The notes: generated by a model from the letters alone, not told the origin. A stretch of 64,000 nucleotides of DNA from Planctomycetaceae bacterium (GCA_021372005.1 JAJFVC010000060.1:62001-126000); one strand, 5' to 3'; positions 10,302 through 19,253 are shown, numbered from the stretch's first letter. A program made the numbers and translations.

Positions 10302-11147
10302 ATGAATCTCTCACGACGAAGCCTGTTGAAGTTCAGCCTGGGCGCCGCCGCTCTGAGCGCCGCCGGTCCGCGATGGTCTTTCGGTCAATCGGCCGACGAG
10401 TCGAGCAAGAAAAAAATCCCCATCGGATTACAGCTCTATTCGCTTCGCACCGTCATCAAGCAGGACGTCCCCGGCACGCTGAAGGCCGTCGCCGCGATGG
10501 GCTACCAAGGCGTCGAGTTCGCCGGCTATTTCGGCATGAAGGCCCCCGACCTGCGAAAACTCCTCGACGACGTCGGACTGAAGTGCTGCGGCACCCACAC
10601 CAAGATGGAAACCTTGTCCGGCGACCAACTCAAGCAGACCGTCGAGTACAACCAAATCCTCGGCAATCCGTTCCTCATCGTTCCGTCGTTGAAGATGGAA
10701 TCGTTGGCCGTGATGCTCGACATGGCCAAAAAGTTCACCGCGTTGGCCGAGCAACTGAAGCCCCAGGGCATGCGCGTCGGCTACCATGCCCACCAGCACG
10801 ACTTCAAGCCCGTCGCCGATCGGATTCCGTGGGACGTCCTGTTCACCAACGCCGGCCCGGACGTCGTCATGCAACTGGACACCGGCAACTGCATCCAGGG
10901 CGGCGCCGATCCGGTCGCCGTGCTGAAAAAGTTCCCGCATCAATCGGCCACGGTTCACCTGAAGGAATTCGGCGGCCCCAAAGACGCCGTCATCGGCCAG
11001 GGCGTCGTGCCGTGGGCCCAAGTGTTTGAAGTCTGCGAGACGACCGGCGACACCCAATGGTACGTCGTCGAGTACGAAAAGACGTCCGGTTCGCCGTTGG
11101 AACACGTCAAACTCTGCCTGGAAAATCTTCGCAAGATGGGGAAGTGA
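10302..11147 (+). CDS. Tat-exported sugar phosphate isomerase/epimerase (xylose isomerase-like TIM barrel)
   Basis: A 281-aa AP-endonuclease-2-type TIM barrel. The N-terminus is a twin-arginine signal (SRRSLLKF, residues 4-11, then an Ala-rich helix to about 28), so the enzyme is exported folded. Barrel motifs include IGLQLYSLRT, YQGVEFAGYFG, GYHAHQHDFKP, LDTGNCIQGG and VHLKEFGG, which supply the His, Glu and Asp metal ligands of the family. GAGGAG stands nine bases before ATG 10302. Planctomycetes carry many such Tat-exported barrel proteins; the substrate is probably a sugar, but cannot be specified. Confidence 0.92.
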   Translation: MNLSRRSLLKFSLGAAALSAAGPRWSFGQSADESSKKKIPIGLQLYSLRTVIKQDVPGTLKAVAAMGYQGVEFAGYFGMKAPDLRKLLDDVGLKCCGTHTKMETLSGDQLKQTVEYNQILGNPFLIVPSLKMESLAVMLDMAKKFTALAEQLKPQGMRVGYHAHQHDFKPVADRIPWDVLFTNAGPDVVMQLDTGNCIQGGADPVAVLKKFPHQSATVHLKEFGGPKDAVIGQGVVPWAQVFEVCETTGDTQWYVVEYEKTSGSPLEHVKLCLENLRKMGK

Positions 11148-11151
11148 CCCG

Positions 11152-11787
11152 ATGCCCAACGCCACGGTCACCGCAGCGGGAATGCGGTTGATGAAACTGC
11201 TGGTGGGCACTCCGCCGCAAGCCGTTTCCGAGTTGGTTCGCGCCGCCGGCGTGACGCGCACCGCCGTCGCCGAACAGCTCGACGAATTGGTCGCCGCCGG
11301 ATTGGTCGAACGTCAAACCCAGCGGCTTTCCGGCCGAGGACGCCCCCGACACTTGTATCGGGCCACCAACACCGCCATTTCGCTGCTGTTCACCGGCCGA
11401 CAACAACTGCTGGTCCCCGCCATCTGGCAGGCCATCCGCGAACTCGGCGGCGAGCCGCTCTGCGGCAACGTGCTCAAACGGGTCAGCGGACTGCTGGCCG
11501 ACCACTATCGACCCAACGTGACCGCTCGAAAACCCGTCCAGCGGCTCCAGCAACTCATCGGCCTGTTGACGGCCGAGGGCGGGCTGGCCGACGCCGTGCA
11601 AAACGACGAAGGCCGCGTCGTGTTGTACAAACGAAGCTGCCCGTTCCTCAGCATGGCCGACCCGCAACGAAGCGTCTGCCACATCGACCTGGAAATGATC
11701 AGCGAAGTGGTCGGAAAACCCGTCCGGCAAGTCGCCTGCCGACATGAAGGCGACCCGTGTTGCGCGTTCGAGATTGTCGACGATTGA
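11152..11787 (+). CDS. SufR-like winged-helix regulator with C-terminal cysteine cluster
   Basis: A 211-aa DeoR/ArsR-like regulator. Residues about 10-75 form a winged helix (ELVRAAGVTRTAVAEQLDEL, then GRGRPRHLYRAT as the wing). The C-terminal third holds cysteines spaced as C-x12-C-x19-C-x6-CC, beginning in KRSCPF and ending GDPCCAFEI. Related proteins (SufR and relatives) bind an Fe-S cluster through such cysteines and sense iron or oxidative stress. ATG 11152 lies four bases after the isomerase stop. No suf genes are in the window, so the target is unknown. An upstream extension in the same frame overlaps the isomerase gene and is rejected. Confidence 0.82.
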   Translation: MPNATVTAAGMRLMKLLVGTPPQAVSELVRAAGVTRTAVAEQLDELVAAGLVERQTQRLSGRGRPRHLYRATNTAISLLFTGRQQLLVPAIWQAIRELGGEPLCGNVLKRVSGLLADHYRPNVTARKPVQRLQQLIGLLTAEGGLADAVQNDEGRVVLYKRSCPFLSMADPQRSVCHIDLEMISEVVGKPVRQVACRHEGDPCCAFEIVDD

Positions 11788-11846
11788 GGCGTGAGGTTCG
11801 CCGCCCGGTTCGGCCGGCACAAGACTGTTGCGAGGGAGAGCGATCC

Positions 11847-13274
11847 ATGGCCACCACCTACCGCACGGACGCAAGCCGCACGCCGGCCCGGATCAATTCC
11901 GAAATCCTGGACCGCCTGCCGCCGCATAATCTCGACGCCGAACGAGGCGTTTTGGGCAGCCTCCTGTTGGACCCAAACCTCTGCGACGACGTCGCGCTGA
12001 TCCTGCGGCCCGACGATTTCTACGCCGACGCCAACCAGCGACTCTACACCCACCTGCTGGCCATGCACGACGAGGGCGGGCGGATCGACGCCACGCTGTT
12101 GGTCGAACGGCTCCAAGCCGGCGGCGATCTGGAGGCGGTCGGCGGCGCCGCCTATCTGGCCGAAGTCGTCCACTCGGTCCCCTACGCCGCCAACGCCGTC
12201 TATTACGCCGAAATCGTCCAGGCCAAGGCGACCCTCCGTTCGCTGATCCACGCCAGCACCGAAATCCTGCGCGACGCCTACGAGCCCACGCTCGATCCGC
12301 GCGAGCTGGTCAATCGGGCCGAAGAACAGATCTTCGCCGTCCGCGACCAGCGCAGCGCCGACCAGATCACGCCCATCCACGACTTGCTGGTCGAGGCGTT
12401 CGACCGCATCGACGCCCGGCTCGAACGCGGCGAGGGCCAGGGCGTGCCCAGCGGCTTCCAAGACCTCGACCAGCTGACCGGCGGACTGCACAATTCCGAG
12501 TTCGTCGTGCTGGCCGCCCGTCCCAGCATGGGCAAAACCGCTCTGGCCACAAACATCGCCGAATCGGTGGCCATCGACGCCAACGTGCCCACGTTGTTCG
12601 TCAGTCTCGAAATGGCCCGCCTCGAATTGGCCCAGCGTATGCTTTGCTCGCAAGGACGGATCGACGCCAACAAATTCCGCAGCGGTTTTCTGTCGAAAGA
12701 GGACCGCTCGAAACTGGTCGAGGCGTCGGCCAAGCTGGGCAAGGCGCCGATGTTCATCGACGACACGCCCGCCCGGACCTGCACCGAAATCGCCGCCTGC
12801 GCTCGACGTCTGAAACGCAAGAAAAACCTCGGGCTGATCGTGATCGACTATTTGCAGTTGATCAATCCCGACGACCCGCGCGACCCGCGTCAGGAACAAG
12901 TGGCCAAAATGGCCCGCCGCCTGAAAGCGATGGCCCGCGAATTGGAAATCCCCGTGCTCTGCCTGGCCCAGTTGAATCGTCAAACCGAGCAAGGCAAAGA
13001 AGGCCACCGCCCGCGGCTAAGCCACCTCCGCGAATCGGGCGCCATCGAGCAAGACGCCGACGTCGTGATGTTCATTCACCGCGAGGAATACTACCACACC
13101 CGCGAAGAAGCCCAACAGCAAGGCATCGCCGGTCAGGCCGATGTGATCGTAGCCAAGCAGCGCAACGGTCCGACCGGCGACGTCAAACTGGCCTGGTTCG
13201 ACAAATACACCCGGTTCGAGAATCTGGCCCAAAAACCCTACGAAGAGTTCGGCGAGTTCCAAGAAGATTTTTAG
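11847..13274 (+). CDS. dnaB: Replicative DNA helicase
   Basis: Hexameric 5'-3' helicase that unwinds DNA at the replication fork. The 475-aa protein has the N-terminal primase-interacting domain (PPHNLDAERGVLGSLL onward, about 25-125), a linker helix and a RecA-like C domain with Walker A ARPSMGKTAL (Lys near residue 230), Walker B LGLIVIDYLQL, then LNRQTEQ and the HLRESGAIEQDADVV arginine-finger region. AGGGAG lies about eight bases before ATG 11847. No intein is visible. It follows the SufR-like gene by 59 bases and precedes tRNA-Arg. Confidence 0.97.
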   Translation: MATTYRTDASRTPARINSEILDRLPPHNLDAERGVLGSLLLDPNLCDDVALILRPDDFYADANQRLYTHLLAMHDEGGRIDATLLVERLQAGGDLEAVGGAAYLAEVVHSVPYAANAVYYAEIVQAKATLRSLIHASTEILRDAYEPTLDPRELVNRAEEQIFAVRDQRSADQITPIHDLLVEAFDRIDARLERGEGQGVPSGFQDLDQLTGGLHNSEFVVLAARPSMGKTALATNIAESVAIDANVPTLFVSLEMARLELAQRMLCSQGRIDANKFRSGFLSKEDRSKLVEASAKLGKAPMFIDDTPARTCTEIAACARRLKRKKNLGLIVIDYLQLINPDDPRDPRQEQVAKMARRLKAMARELEIPVLCLAQLNRQTEQGKEGHRPRLSHLRESGAIEQDADVVMFIHREEYYHTREEAQQQGIAGQADVIVAKQRNGPTGDVKLAWFDKYTRFENLAQKPYEEFGEFQEDF

Positions 13275-13401
13275 AGCCGCGATCCTAAGTTGTCCAACCT
13301 GCCGTCGAGTGTTGCATGGCCGCCGGCGGGACAAGGCCGCGGAAAATCCTTCATTTTGTTAGGCGATTTTAGAATATTTCGTGGTCCCCAGCGGTTAGTT
13401 T

Positions 13402-13474
<73 letters not shown>

Positions 13475-13596
13475 CTTGTAAGTCCTGTTAGCTGCATCAA
13501 CTTACGCAACGCTGAGTGCCGCAGACAGAGCCGGTGTCGCACATTGATGGGCGCTACGTCAACCGTGCCGCTCAGCCGATTGCGGCAGCCGTCGAA

Positions 13597-13621
13597 AGAG
13601 TCAGGCACGGGGCGCCTGACC
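13597..13621. terminator. Hairpin downstream of the membrane-protein gene
   Basis: GTCAGGC and GCCTGAC form a 7-bp stem just past the stop of the minus-strand membrane protein. No T run follows on either strand, so factor-independent termination is uncertain. Confidence 0.35.
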
Positions 13622-14454
13622 TACTGGGCTTTCCATCTCGTCCAAAGCTTGCCAACAATCGTTCCCACAAAATACGGGACGACGAGAAAAGGAAGATAGC
13701 AAACGGGCGTAAAAGCCATAGCGAGTCCCATTGTGGAAGTCATGTGCCCCGGAGTATGGCAGACGATGAAAAGGGTGAGGGCCATCATACCAATCCAGGC
13801 TGCGACGGCACCACAGTATGCAGACCTTCGTGGCTTTAACCCTAAATCGACGCAGTGTGCCAGAAACAACAATGTCAGGAAGACGTAAGGAATCGAGGTG
13901 CTTATCGGTCCAATCCAAAACGTCCCGTGATCCGGCACTTTGTATGCGCCTCTAAACAAAGCGTGAACCAGAACAGGAACGGCAAGAAGGAAACCAATGG
14001 CAAACTGCCAATGGATGGCGTCTGCCTTATTTAAGGTTGTGCTGTCGCTCGACAACGCTTCCCCATACCGTTGGGCAGTTTTTCCAGACCGTAGCGTGGC
14101 CACAGCCGCGCCAAGAAACGTGCCCAATAAACCGAACAGCGAAAACACGGGCAGGAATACGAGCAAGCCAAATAGCCAGAGTGGGTTGCCTCTAGGACTC
14201 AAATCCACGCACAGGACAAAGCCGATAACCTGGCTCAACCAAATACCCACCGCCCAAAGCCAGAAAGGGCGTGGCATGAACAAGCCAGCAGCAAAACCGC
14301 CGACAAGCAGGCTGCCTCCATAGTAGAAACTCAGAGGATCCCAAGGCTCTCTCTGGCCTGTGATGTATGGCGAAGAAAGCCAGATGAACGCCCCCACGAA
14401 CATAGAAACCCCGAATGCTATCAGTTGCCGGGCCTTGATGGTGTCGTTGTTCAT
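13621..14454 (-). CDS. Polytopic membrane protein of unknown function
   Basis: A 277-aa integral membrane protein with about seven or eight hydrophobic helices, for example QLIAFGVSMFVGAFIWL, YYGGSLLVGGFAAGLFM, LWLFGLLVFLPVFSLFGLL, IGFLLAVPVLVHALF, YVFLTLLFLAHCVDLGL, GMMALTLFIVCH and PFLVVPYFVGTIVG. ATG 14454 is preferred, with GGGAA about eight bases upstream; the frame is open further upstream but runs through the transposase remnant and REP sequence. No conserved family is recognised. Base composition is lower in GC than the flanking genes, which together with the neighbouring transposase remnant suggests an acquired segment. Confidence 0.7.
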   Translation of the reverse strand: MNNDTIKARQLIAFGVSMFVGAFIWLSSPYITGQREPWDPLSFYYGGSLLVGGFAAGLFMPRPFWLWAVGIWLSQVIGFVLCVDLSPRGNPLWLFGLLVFLPVFSLFGLLGTFLGAAVATLRSGKTAQRYGEALSSDSTTLNKADAIHWQFAIGFLLAVPVLVHALFRGAYKVPDHGTFWIGPISTSIPYVFLTLLFLAHCVDLGLKPRRSAYCGAVAAWIGMMALTLFIVCHTPGHMTSTMGLAMAFTPVCYLPFLVVPYFVGTIVGKLWTRWKAQ

Positions 14455-14552
14455 CGCTTCGTTCCCAGAGAAAGGGCTGTTGTCCCCACCACAAAGACAG
14501 GCTCGCTCCGTGGCCAGATATAACGGGCTGGGTGGCACTGGAAAAAGTATGC

Positions 14553-14569
14553 CACTGGCTCTGCCAGTG
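14553..14569. repeat. REP hairpin, left
   Basis: CACTGGC-TCT-GCCAGTG is a perfect 7-bp stem. It flanks the transposase remnant on its downstream side and matches the right hairpin except in the loop. Confidence 0.8.
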
Positions 14570-14585
14570 CTGGTTTGGCTTGCTC

Positions 14586-14789
14586 TCAGACGATAGCCCC
14601 TTCCGGCAGGCCGTGAATCTTTGGTAACTTCGGCTCTTGCCGGCGTGGTGGGACGTCGAGGCGGTATCGTGCTAAGTTCTCCCGCCACGCATCGTTGGTC
14701 AACAACGGCATTCGACGATAACACGAAAAGGTCAACTCGTGTAGATGGCCTGGCTCGTGGAAATGCCGCACCGTTTTCCGATGTGCCAT
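14586..14789 (-). pseudogene. REP-associated tyrosine transposase, internally deleted
   Basis: A 67-codon remnant of a RAYT (Y1 transposase, IS200-like). The first about 42 residues match the usual N-terminus (VRHFHEPGHLHELTFSCYRR, then MPLLTNDAWRENLAR). The remainder, ending LPKIHGLPEGAIV, resembles the usual C-terminus of these proteins. The central part with the HUH motif (normally in a NHVHLL context) and the catalytic tyrosine is missing, so an internal deletion is inferred and no activity is expected. AGGAGG stands immediately before the ATG. It is flanked by two REP hairpins, as expected of this family. Confidence 0.75.
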
Positions 14790-14838
14790 TTCCTCCTTTT
14801 ACTCCGCAACACGATGGAACGTCAACCCGCCCACCAGG

Positions 14839-14855
14839 CACTGGCAAAGCCAGTG
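14839..14855. repeat. REP hairpin, right
   Basis: CACTGGC-AAA-GCCAGTG forms the same 7-bp stem as the left hairpin, about 50 bases upstream of the transposase remnant start. The interval from 14860 to 15098 contains no other recognised feature except a weak TAAAAT at about 14963. Confidence 0.8.
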
Positions 14856-15098
14856 GCACACATCACTCAACCTCGTTCGTCCGTGCCGCTCCGCCGCACT
14901 TTTTGCTGCCACCCCCCGTGTGGATAGTTTTACGTGACGTTGCGGCCAACCGTCCTTTCCGTGTAAAATGATGGCTCGGGGGTCTGGGTGACTCATGGGC
15001 TGCCTCGGATGGCTGGTGGGCTTCTGGACCCTTGGGCGTCCTCTTCGTCGACGTTGCTTCACTTGCTTCTGGATGGACACAAGAACCGCAACCGCGCC

Positions 15099-16412
15099 AT
15101 GTCGGTCGCTAGTCAATCTGCCGCAGTCCCCGCCAAACCGGAGCCTCAGGGCGAGCCGGAGGTGATTCTCGTCGTCGAAGATGACGGCTCCCTGTCGAAA
15201 CTGATTCAAAAACAGCTCGCCACCGTCGGCCACCAAACCGTCGGCGTCCACAGCGGTCAGGCGGCCCTCGATTGGCTGAAGCAAGATTCGCCCAGCCTCA
15301 TGCTGCTCGACTACAGCCTGCCCGACATGCGCGGCGAGCAGTTGATCGAGCGGATTCAGAGTCAAGGCCGACGGGTGCCGTTCGTCGTGGCCACCGGACA
15401 CGGCAGCGAGAGCGTGGCGGTCGAAATGATGCGCCGCGGCGCGTACGACTATCTGGTCAAAGACGCGACGTTCTTGAAATTGCTGCCCTTGGTGGTCGAA
15501 CGCGCGCTCGACCGGGTCCGGCAGGCTCAGCGGCTCATTCAGGCCGAAGAACAACTCCGCGAGGCGCATGCGGAATTGGAGCTTCGCGTGCAGCGCCGCA
15601 CCGCCGAATTGGCCGAGGCCAACTTCCGGTTGCGGGTCGAGATGGACGAGCGACGTCGCGCCGAAGAACAATTGCAGCAGCATCAGGCCGAACTGGCCCA
15701 CGTGGCCCGGCTCAGCACCGTCGGCGAAATGGTCGTCGAGCTGACCCACGAATTGAACCAGCCGCTCAGCGCGATTTCAAGCTACGCCCAGGCGTGCCGA
15801 TGGCTGTTGCAGCCCGAGGAGCTGGACCGCAAGGAGCTGCTCGCCTCGCTCAATCAGGTGGGAGAGCAGGCCGATCGGGCCGCCGAAATCATCCGGCGTC
15901 TGCGGCGGTTCGTCACCAAGACCAAGCCCACGCAATCGCTGATCGACATGAACGGGCTGGTCCAGGACGTGGCCAAACTGACGAAGATCGACGCCCGAAC
16001 CGCCGCCACGGCAGTCCAGTTCGAGTTGACCAGTCCGTTGCCCCTGGTGGCGGGCGACCGTATTCAAATTGAGCAAGTCGTGGTAAACTTGATGCGGAAC
16101 GCCTTTGAGGCGATGGCCGGTCGGCCGCCCTTATCACGACAACTGGTGCTTCGCACGGCGATCGACAGCGGACAAAACGTGCGGGTGGAGGTCTGCGACA
16201 GCGGATCGGGCATTGCCCCCACGGTGATCGACCACGTCTTCGACCGTTTTTACACGACGAAGCCCAACGGGATGGGCATGGGACTGGCCATCAGCCAATC
16301 GATTGTGGAGCGCCACGGAGGAACGCTTTGGGTCACGCCCAACGCGGAACAAGGGACCACGTTTCATTTCACTTTGCCGATCGATTTTGGGGAGCAGGAC
16401 AGTGGAAGCTGA
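15099..16412 (+). CDS. Receiver-histidine kinase (FixL-like, cytosolic)
   Basis: A 437-aa sensor kinase whose input is another phosphorelay protein. Residues 22-140 form a receiver domain (LVVEDD, phosphoacceptor D71 in LLDYSLPDM, ATGHGS and the conserved Lys in YLVKDAT). A coiled coil follows (about 140-205), then a HisKA domain with H217 in LTHELNQPLSAISSY, and an HATPase domain with N in VVNLMRNAFEAM, DSGSGI and GMGMGLAIS. No membrane segment is seen. The HELNQPL box groups it with FixL/DctB-type kinases. The start is uncertain (15099 or an in-frame start at 14988), as neither has a good ribosome site. Its stop overlaps the regulator gene by 11 bases. Confidence 0.9.
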   Translation: MSVASQSAAVPAKPEPQGEPEVILVVEDDGSLSKLIQKQLATVGHQTVGVHSGQAALDWLKQDSPSLMLLDYSLPDMRGEQLIERIQSQGRRVPFVVATGHGSESVAVEMMRRGAYDYLVKDATFLKLLPLVVERALDRVRQAQRLIQAEEQLREAHAELELRVQRRTAELAEANFRLRVEMDERRRAEEQLQQHQAELAHVARLSTVGEMVVELTHELNQPLSAISSYAQACRWLLQPEELDRKELLASLNQVGEQADRAAEIIRRLRRFVTKTKPTQSLIDMNGLVQDVAKLTKIDARTAATAVQFELTSPLPLVAGDRIQIEQVVVNLMRNAFEAMAGRPPLSRQLVLRTAIDSGQNVRVEVCDSGSGIAPTVIDHVFDRFYTTKPNGMGMGLAISQSIVERHGGTLWVTPNAEQGTTFHFTLPIDFGEQDSGS

Positions 16413-17046
16413 ACCCACCGTTTTCATCATCGACGACGACCCCGCCGTTCGTCAGGCCCTCGGCGTGTTGATTCGTTCCATGCGATTGCGCGCCGAAGCG
16501 TTCGAGTCGGCCCAGCAGTTTTTGGACACCTTCGACGCCTCGCGGCCCGGTTGCTTGTTGGTCGACGTGCGAATGCCCGGCATCAGCGGGCTCGAACTGC
16601 TCGAACAACTCGAACGCCACGACATCTGCCTGCCGGCCATCGTCATGTCGGCCTACGGCGACGTGCCCATGGTCGTTCGGGCGATGAAGGCCGGGGCGCT
16701 CAATTTTCTCGAAAAACCCTGCCGCGACCAGCAACTTTGGGAGGCGATCCAAGAAGCGATCAAGTGGGACGCCGCCCATCGCCAACAGGTGGTGTTGCGG
16801 TCCAAAGTGCTCCATCGGCTCAAGCGTCTCACGCCCGGCGAACAAGAGGTTTTGCGGCTGTTGATCGAAGGCAAGTCGAACAAAACCATTGCCACGGAGT
16901 TGGGGCTCAGCGTCCGGACGATCGAGGTCCGCCGCGCGAAGCTGATGCGTAAGATGAAAGCCGAGTCGTTGGCCGAACTGATACGACTGACACTATCGGC
17001 CGCCCCCCATTTCGGTAAACCACAATTGTCCACCGTAGTTTCCTGA
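16402..17046 (+). CDS. FixJ/LuxR-type response regulator
   Basis: A 214-aa regulator, the likely partner of the upstream kinase. GTG 16402 is chosen because GGAG stands about nine bases before it and similarity starts at TVFIIDDDPAVR. The receiver domain has acidic pocket DDD (11-13), phosphoacceptor D55 in LLVDVRMPG, MSAYGD and EKPCRDQ; the C-terminal LuxR helix-turn-helix is LTPGEQEVLRLLIEGKSNKT to VRTIEVRRAKLMRKM. Phosphorylation would let it dimerise on DNA. The 11-base overlap with the kinase gene indicates coupled translation. Confidence 0.95.
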   Translation: MEAEPTVFIIDDDPAVRQALGVLIRSMRLRAEAFESAQQFLDTFDASRPGCLLVDVRMPGISGLELLEQLERHDICLPAIVMSAYGDVPMVVRAMKAGALNFLEKPCRDQQLWEAIQEAIKWDAAHRQQVVLRSKVLHRLKRLTPGEQEVLRLLIEGKSNKTIATELGLSVRTIEVRRAKLMRKMKAESLAELIRLTLSAAPHFGKPQLSTVVS

Positions 17047-17126
17047 ATCCCCAACCAGCCGCCTGGATTCGTGTGTTATAGAGTTCCATTGTGTTCGTGC
17101 GTGGAACGCCTCCGAGCCGCCCCCCG

Positions 17127-17573
17127 ATGTTGAACGCCATGGATGCTCCGATTTCTCCCGCTCACGGTCCGCTCGATTGCCGAATTCTCTTGGCCGAGGA
17201 CGATCGGGACCATCAACCGTTGCTGTGCCTGATGTTGGAAAAGGCGGGCTCCGAGGTCACGATCGCCGAAAACGGCCGGTTGGCCGTCGACCTGGCCTGC
17301 GAAGCCCGCAACGCCGGCCGCCCCTTCGAGCTGATCGTCATGGATCTGCAAATGCCTGTACTCGACGGACTTTCCGCCACCCGAGAGCTAAGGGCCGACG
17401 GTTTTTCCAGTCCGATCATCGCCCTGACCGCCCGCGCCGTCTCGACCGATCGCGATCGTTGTTTCGCGGCCGGCTGCGACGACTTCCTCTCAAAACCCGT
17501 CAGCCGGTTCGATCTGGTCCGATTGCTGGCCGCCCACCTAAAACGCACCCGACTGGCCCACGCAACCAGTTAA
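17127..17573 (+). CDS. Stand-alone response regulator receiver (CheY-like)
   Basis: A 148-aa single receiver domain. Acidic residues are in LLAEDDRDH (22-30), phosphoacceptor D73 in IVMDLQMPVLDG, Thr in IALTARAV and Lys in FLSKPVSRFDL. There is no output domain, so it should act through protein contact or as a phosphorelay intermediate. It lies 80 bases after the FixJ-like gene and the receiver-containing kinase, so a three-protein relay is plausible. ATG 17127, 17139 and GTG 17091 are all in frame without a clear ribosome site. Confidence 0.88.
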   Translation: MLNAMDAPISPAHGPLDCRILLAEDDRDHQPLLCLMLEKAGSEVTIAENGRLAVDLACEARNAGRPFELIVMDLQMPVLDGLSATRELRADGFSSPIIALTARAVSTDRDRCFAAGCDDFLSKPVSRFDLVRLLAAHLKRTRLAHATS

Positions 17574-17616
17574 GAACAACTCGCGTTGGGGGGCTCTGAA
17601 AACATGCGTCCGGAAG

Positions 17617-17651
17617 TCCCCTCTCCCTCTGGGAGAGGGCTAGGGTGAGGG
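17617..17651. repeat. Dispersed hairpin repeat, family A (copy 2)
   Basis: CCCTCTCCC (17619-17627) and GGGAGAGGG (17631-17639) with loop TCT, followed by CTAGGGTGAGGG. It lies after the receiver gene. The interval 17574-17870 otherwise shows only a TATAAT at 17760-17765 and the duplicated glcD start. Confidence 0.85.
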
Positions 17652-17826
17652 TCTTGTCTCCCTCGCAAACGGTGAAAACAAAAACCGGCCGACGCACTCT
17701 CTCTAGCCCAAGTCCCCAGATTCGGACCATTTTGGCATGACGCCCCCCGAAAAAAGGACTATAATCCGATTGGGAAATCTCGGCTTTTTATACCAATCAC
17801 CATTCAAACGCGCGCGTCGCCGCCTG

Positions 17827-17886
17827 GCCATGTCCGCGTTGGTTTAGGATAGATCCTTAGTTCGACCGCCATGTCCGCGTTGGTTT
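17827..17886 (+). repeat. 19-base direct repeat of the glcD start, giving a five-codon leader ORF
   Basis: GCCATGTCCGCGTTGGTTT occurs at 17827-17845 and again at 17868-17886. The second copy is the real glcD start (MSALV then SEL). The first copy encodes MSALV and then hits TAG at 17845-17847. Confidence 0.8.
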
Positions 17887-19253
17887 CCGAGCTTCGAGCG
17901 ATTTTGGGCCGCCGAAACGTCCTGTCGGCGCCGTCGGAGTTGGCGGTCTACGATTGCGACGCGCTGACCGTCGAACGCCGCCGACCCGATGTGGTGGTGC
18001 TGCCCGATTCGACCCAACAGGTGGTCGACGTGGTGCGGACGTGCCGTCGCTACGACGCCCCGATCATCGCCCGCGGCGCCGGCACCAGCTTGGCCGGCGG
18101 TTGTCTGCCCACGCCCGGCAGCGTCGTTTTGAGTCTGACGCGCATGAATCGGATCGTCGACATCGATCTCCGCAATCGCATGGCGGTGGTCGAGGCCGGC
18201 GTGGCCAATCTTCGGCTCGCCCAGGCGTTGGTCGGCACAGGCTTTCATTTCGCGCCCGACCCATCGAGCCAAGGCGCCAGCACGATCGGCGGCAACGCGG
18301 CCACGAACGCCGGCGGGCCGCATACCCTGAAGGACGGCGTGACCGTCAACCACGTCCTGGGGCTGGAATGCGTGTTGGCCGACGGCTCGGTCCTTCAACT
18401 TGGACCGGTCGTCCGTCCCGATCAACTCGATCTCGTGGGCCTGCTGATCGGCAGCGAAGGCACGCTGGCCATCGTGACAAAACTCTGGGTGCGACTGACG
18501 CCCGATCCGCAAAACTATCGGGCCCTGCGAGCGACCTTCGCCACGGTCGAAGACGCCGGCAACGCCGTGAGCCACATCATCGCGGCCGGCATCATTCCCG
18601 CGGCGATGGAGTTGATGGACCAAGGCGTCCTGTCCGCCGTCGAAGCGGCCTACCATTTTGGTTTTCCGCCCGAGGCCGGCGCGGTGTTGGTCGTCGAAGT
18701 CGACGGACCTGAGGTCGGTCTGGATCGTCAGCAACAACAAATCACTGAGCTGTGCCAACGCTTCGGCGCCAGCGAGGTGCTTCAAGCCGCATCGGCCCAC
18801 GAGCGCGAATTGCTCTGGAAATGCCGCAAAATGGCCGTCGGCGCGACCGGTCGGCTCAGTCCCAGCTACACAATCCAAGACGGCGTAGTGCCCCGCACCC
18901 GACTGCCGGAGATCATTCGCCGCACGGCCGAGATCAGCCAAAAACACCAAATCCGCATCGTCAACGTCGCCCACGCCGGCGACGGCAACATCCATCCGAT
19001 CCTGCTGTTCGACGAACGCGACCGGGAGCAAGTCGACCGCGCGTTGGCCGCCGGCCGCGAAATTCTCGAGGCCTGCATCGCCCTGGGCGGCAGCATCACC
19101 GCCGAACACGGCGTCGGCGTCGAAAAACTCGGCCTGATGGACCGCCTGTTCGCCCCCGCCGATCTCGACGCCATGCGGCAAGTGCGCGAGGCGTTCGACC
19201 CGGCCGGAATTTTGAACCCTGGAAAATTGATTCCTGCAAAAACCGAAAGTTAA
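17871..19253 (+). CDS. glcD: Glycolate oxidase FAD subunit
   Basis: FAD-linked 2-hydroxyacid dehydrogenase subunit oxidising glycolate (or D-lactate) to glyoxylate and passing electrons to the GlcF iron-sulfur subunit at the membrane. The 460-aa protein has the PCMH-type FAD domain (RPDVVVLPDSTQQVVDVV, then IARGAGTSLAGGCLP and GASTIGGNAATNAGGPHTLK) and the FAD-oxidase C domain ending VAHAGDGNIHPILL, AEHGVGVEK and FDPAGILNPGK. Length and motif order fit GlcD. glcE and glcF follow on the same strand. A short upstream ORF duplicates its first five codons. Confidence 0.95.
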   Translation: MSALVSELRAILGRRNVLSAPSELAVYDCDALTVERRRPDVVVLPDSTQQVVDVVRTCRRYDAPIIARGAGTSLAGGCLPTPGSVVLSLTRMNRIVDIDLRNRMAVVEAGVANLRLAQALVGTGFHFAPDPSSQGASTIGGNAATNAGGPHTLKDGVTVNHVLGLECVLADGSVLQLGPVVRPDQLDLVGLLIGSEGTLAIVTKLWVRLTPDPQNYRALRATFATVEDAGNAVSHIIAAGIIPAAMELMDQGVLSAVEAAYHFGFPPEAGAVLVVEVDGPEVGLDRQQQQITELCQRFGASEVLQAASAHERELLWKCRKMAVGATGRLSPSYTIQDGVVPRTRLPEIIRRTAEISQKHQIRIVNVAHAGDGNIHPILLFDERDREQVDRALAAGREILEACIALGGSITAEHGVGVEKLGLMDRLFAPADLDAMRQVREAFDPAGILNPGKLIPAKTES

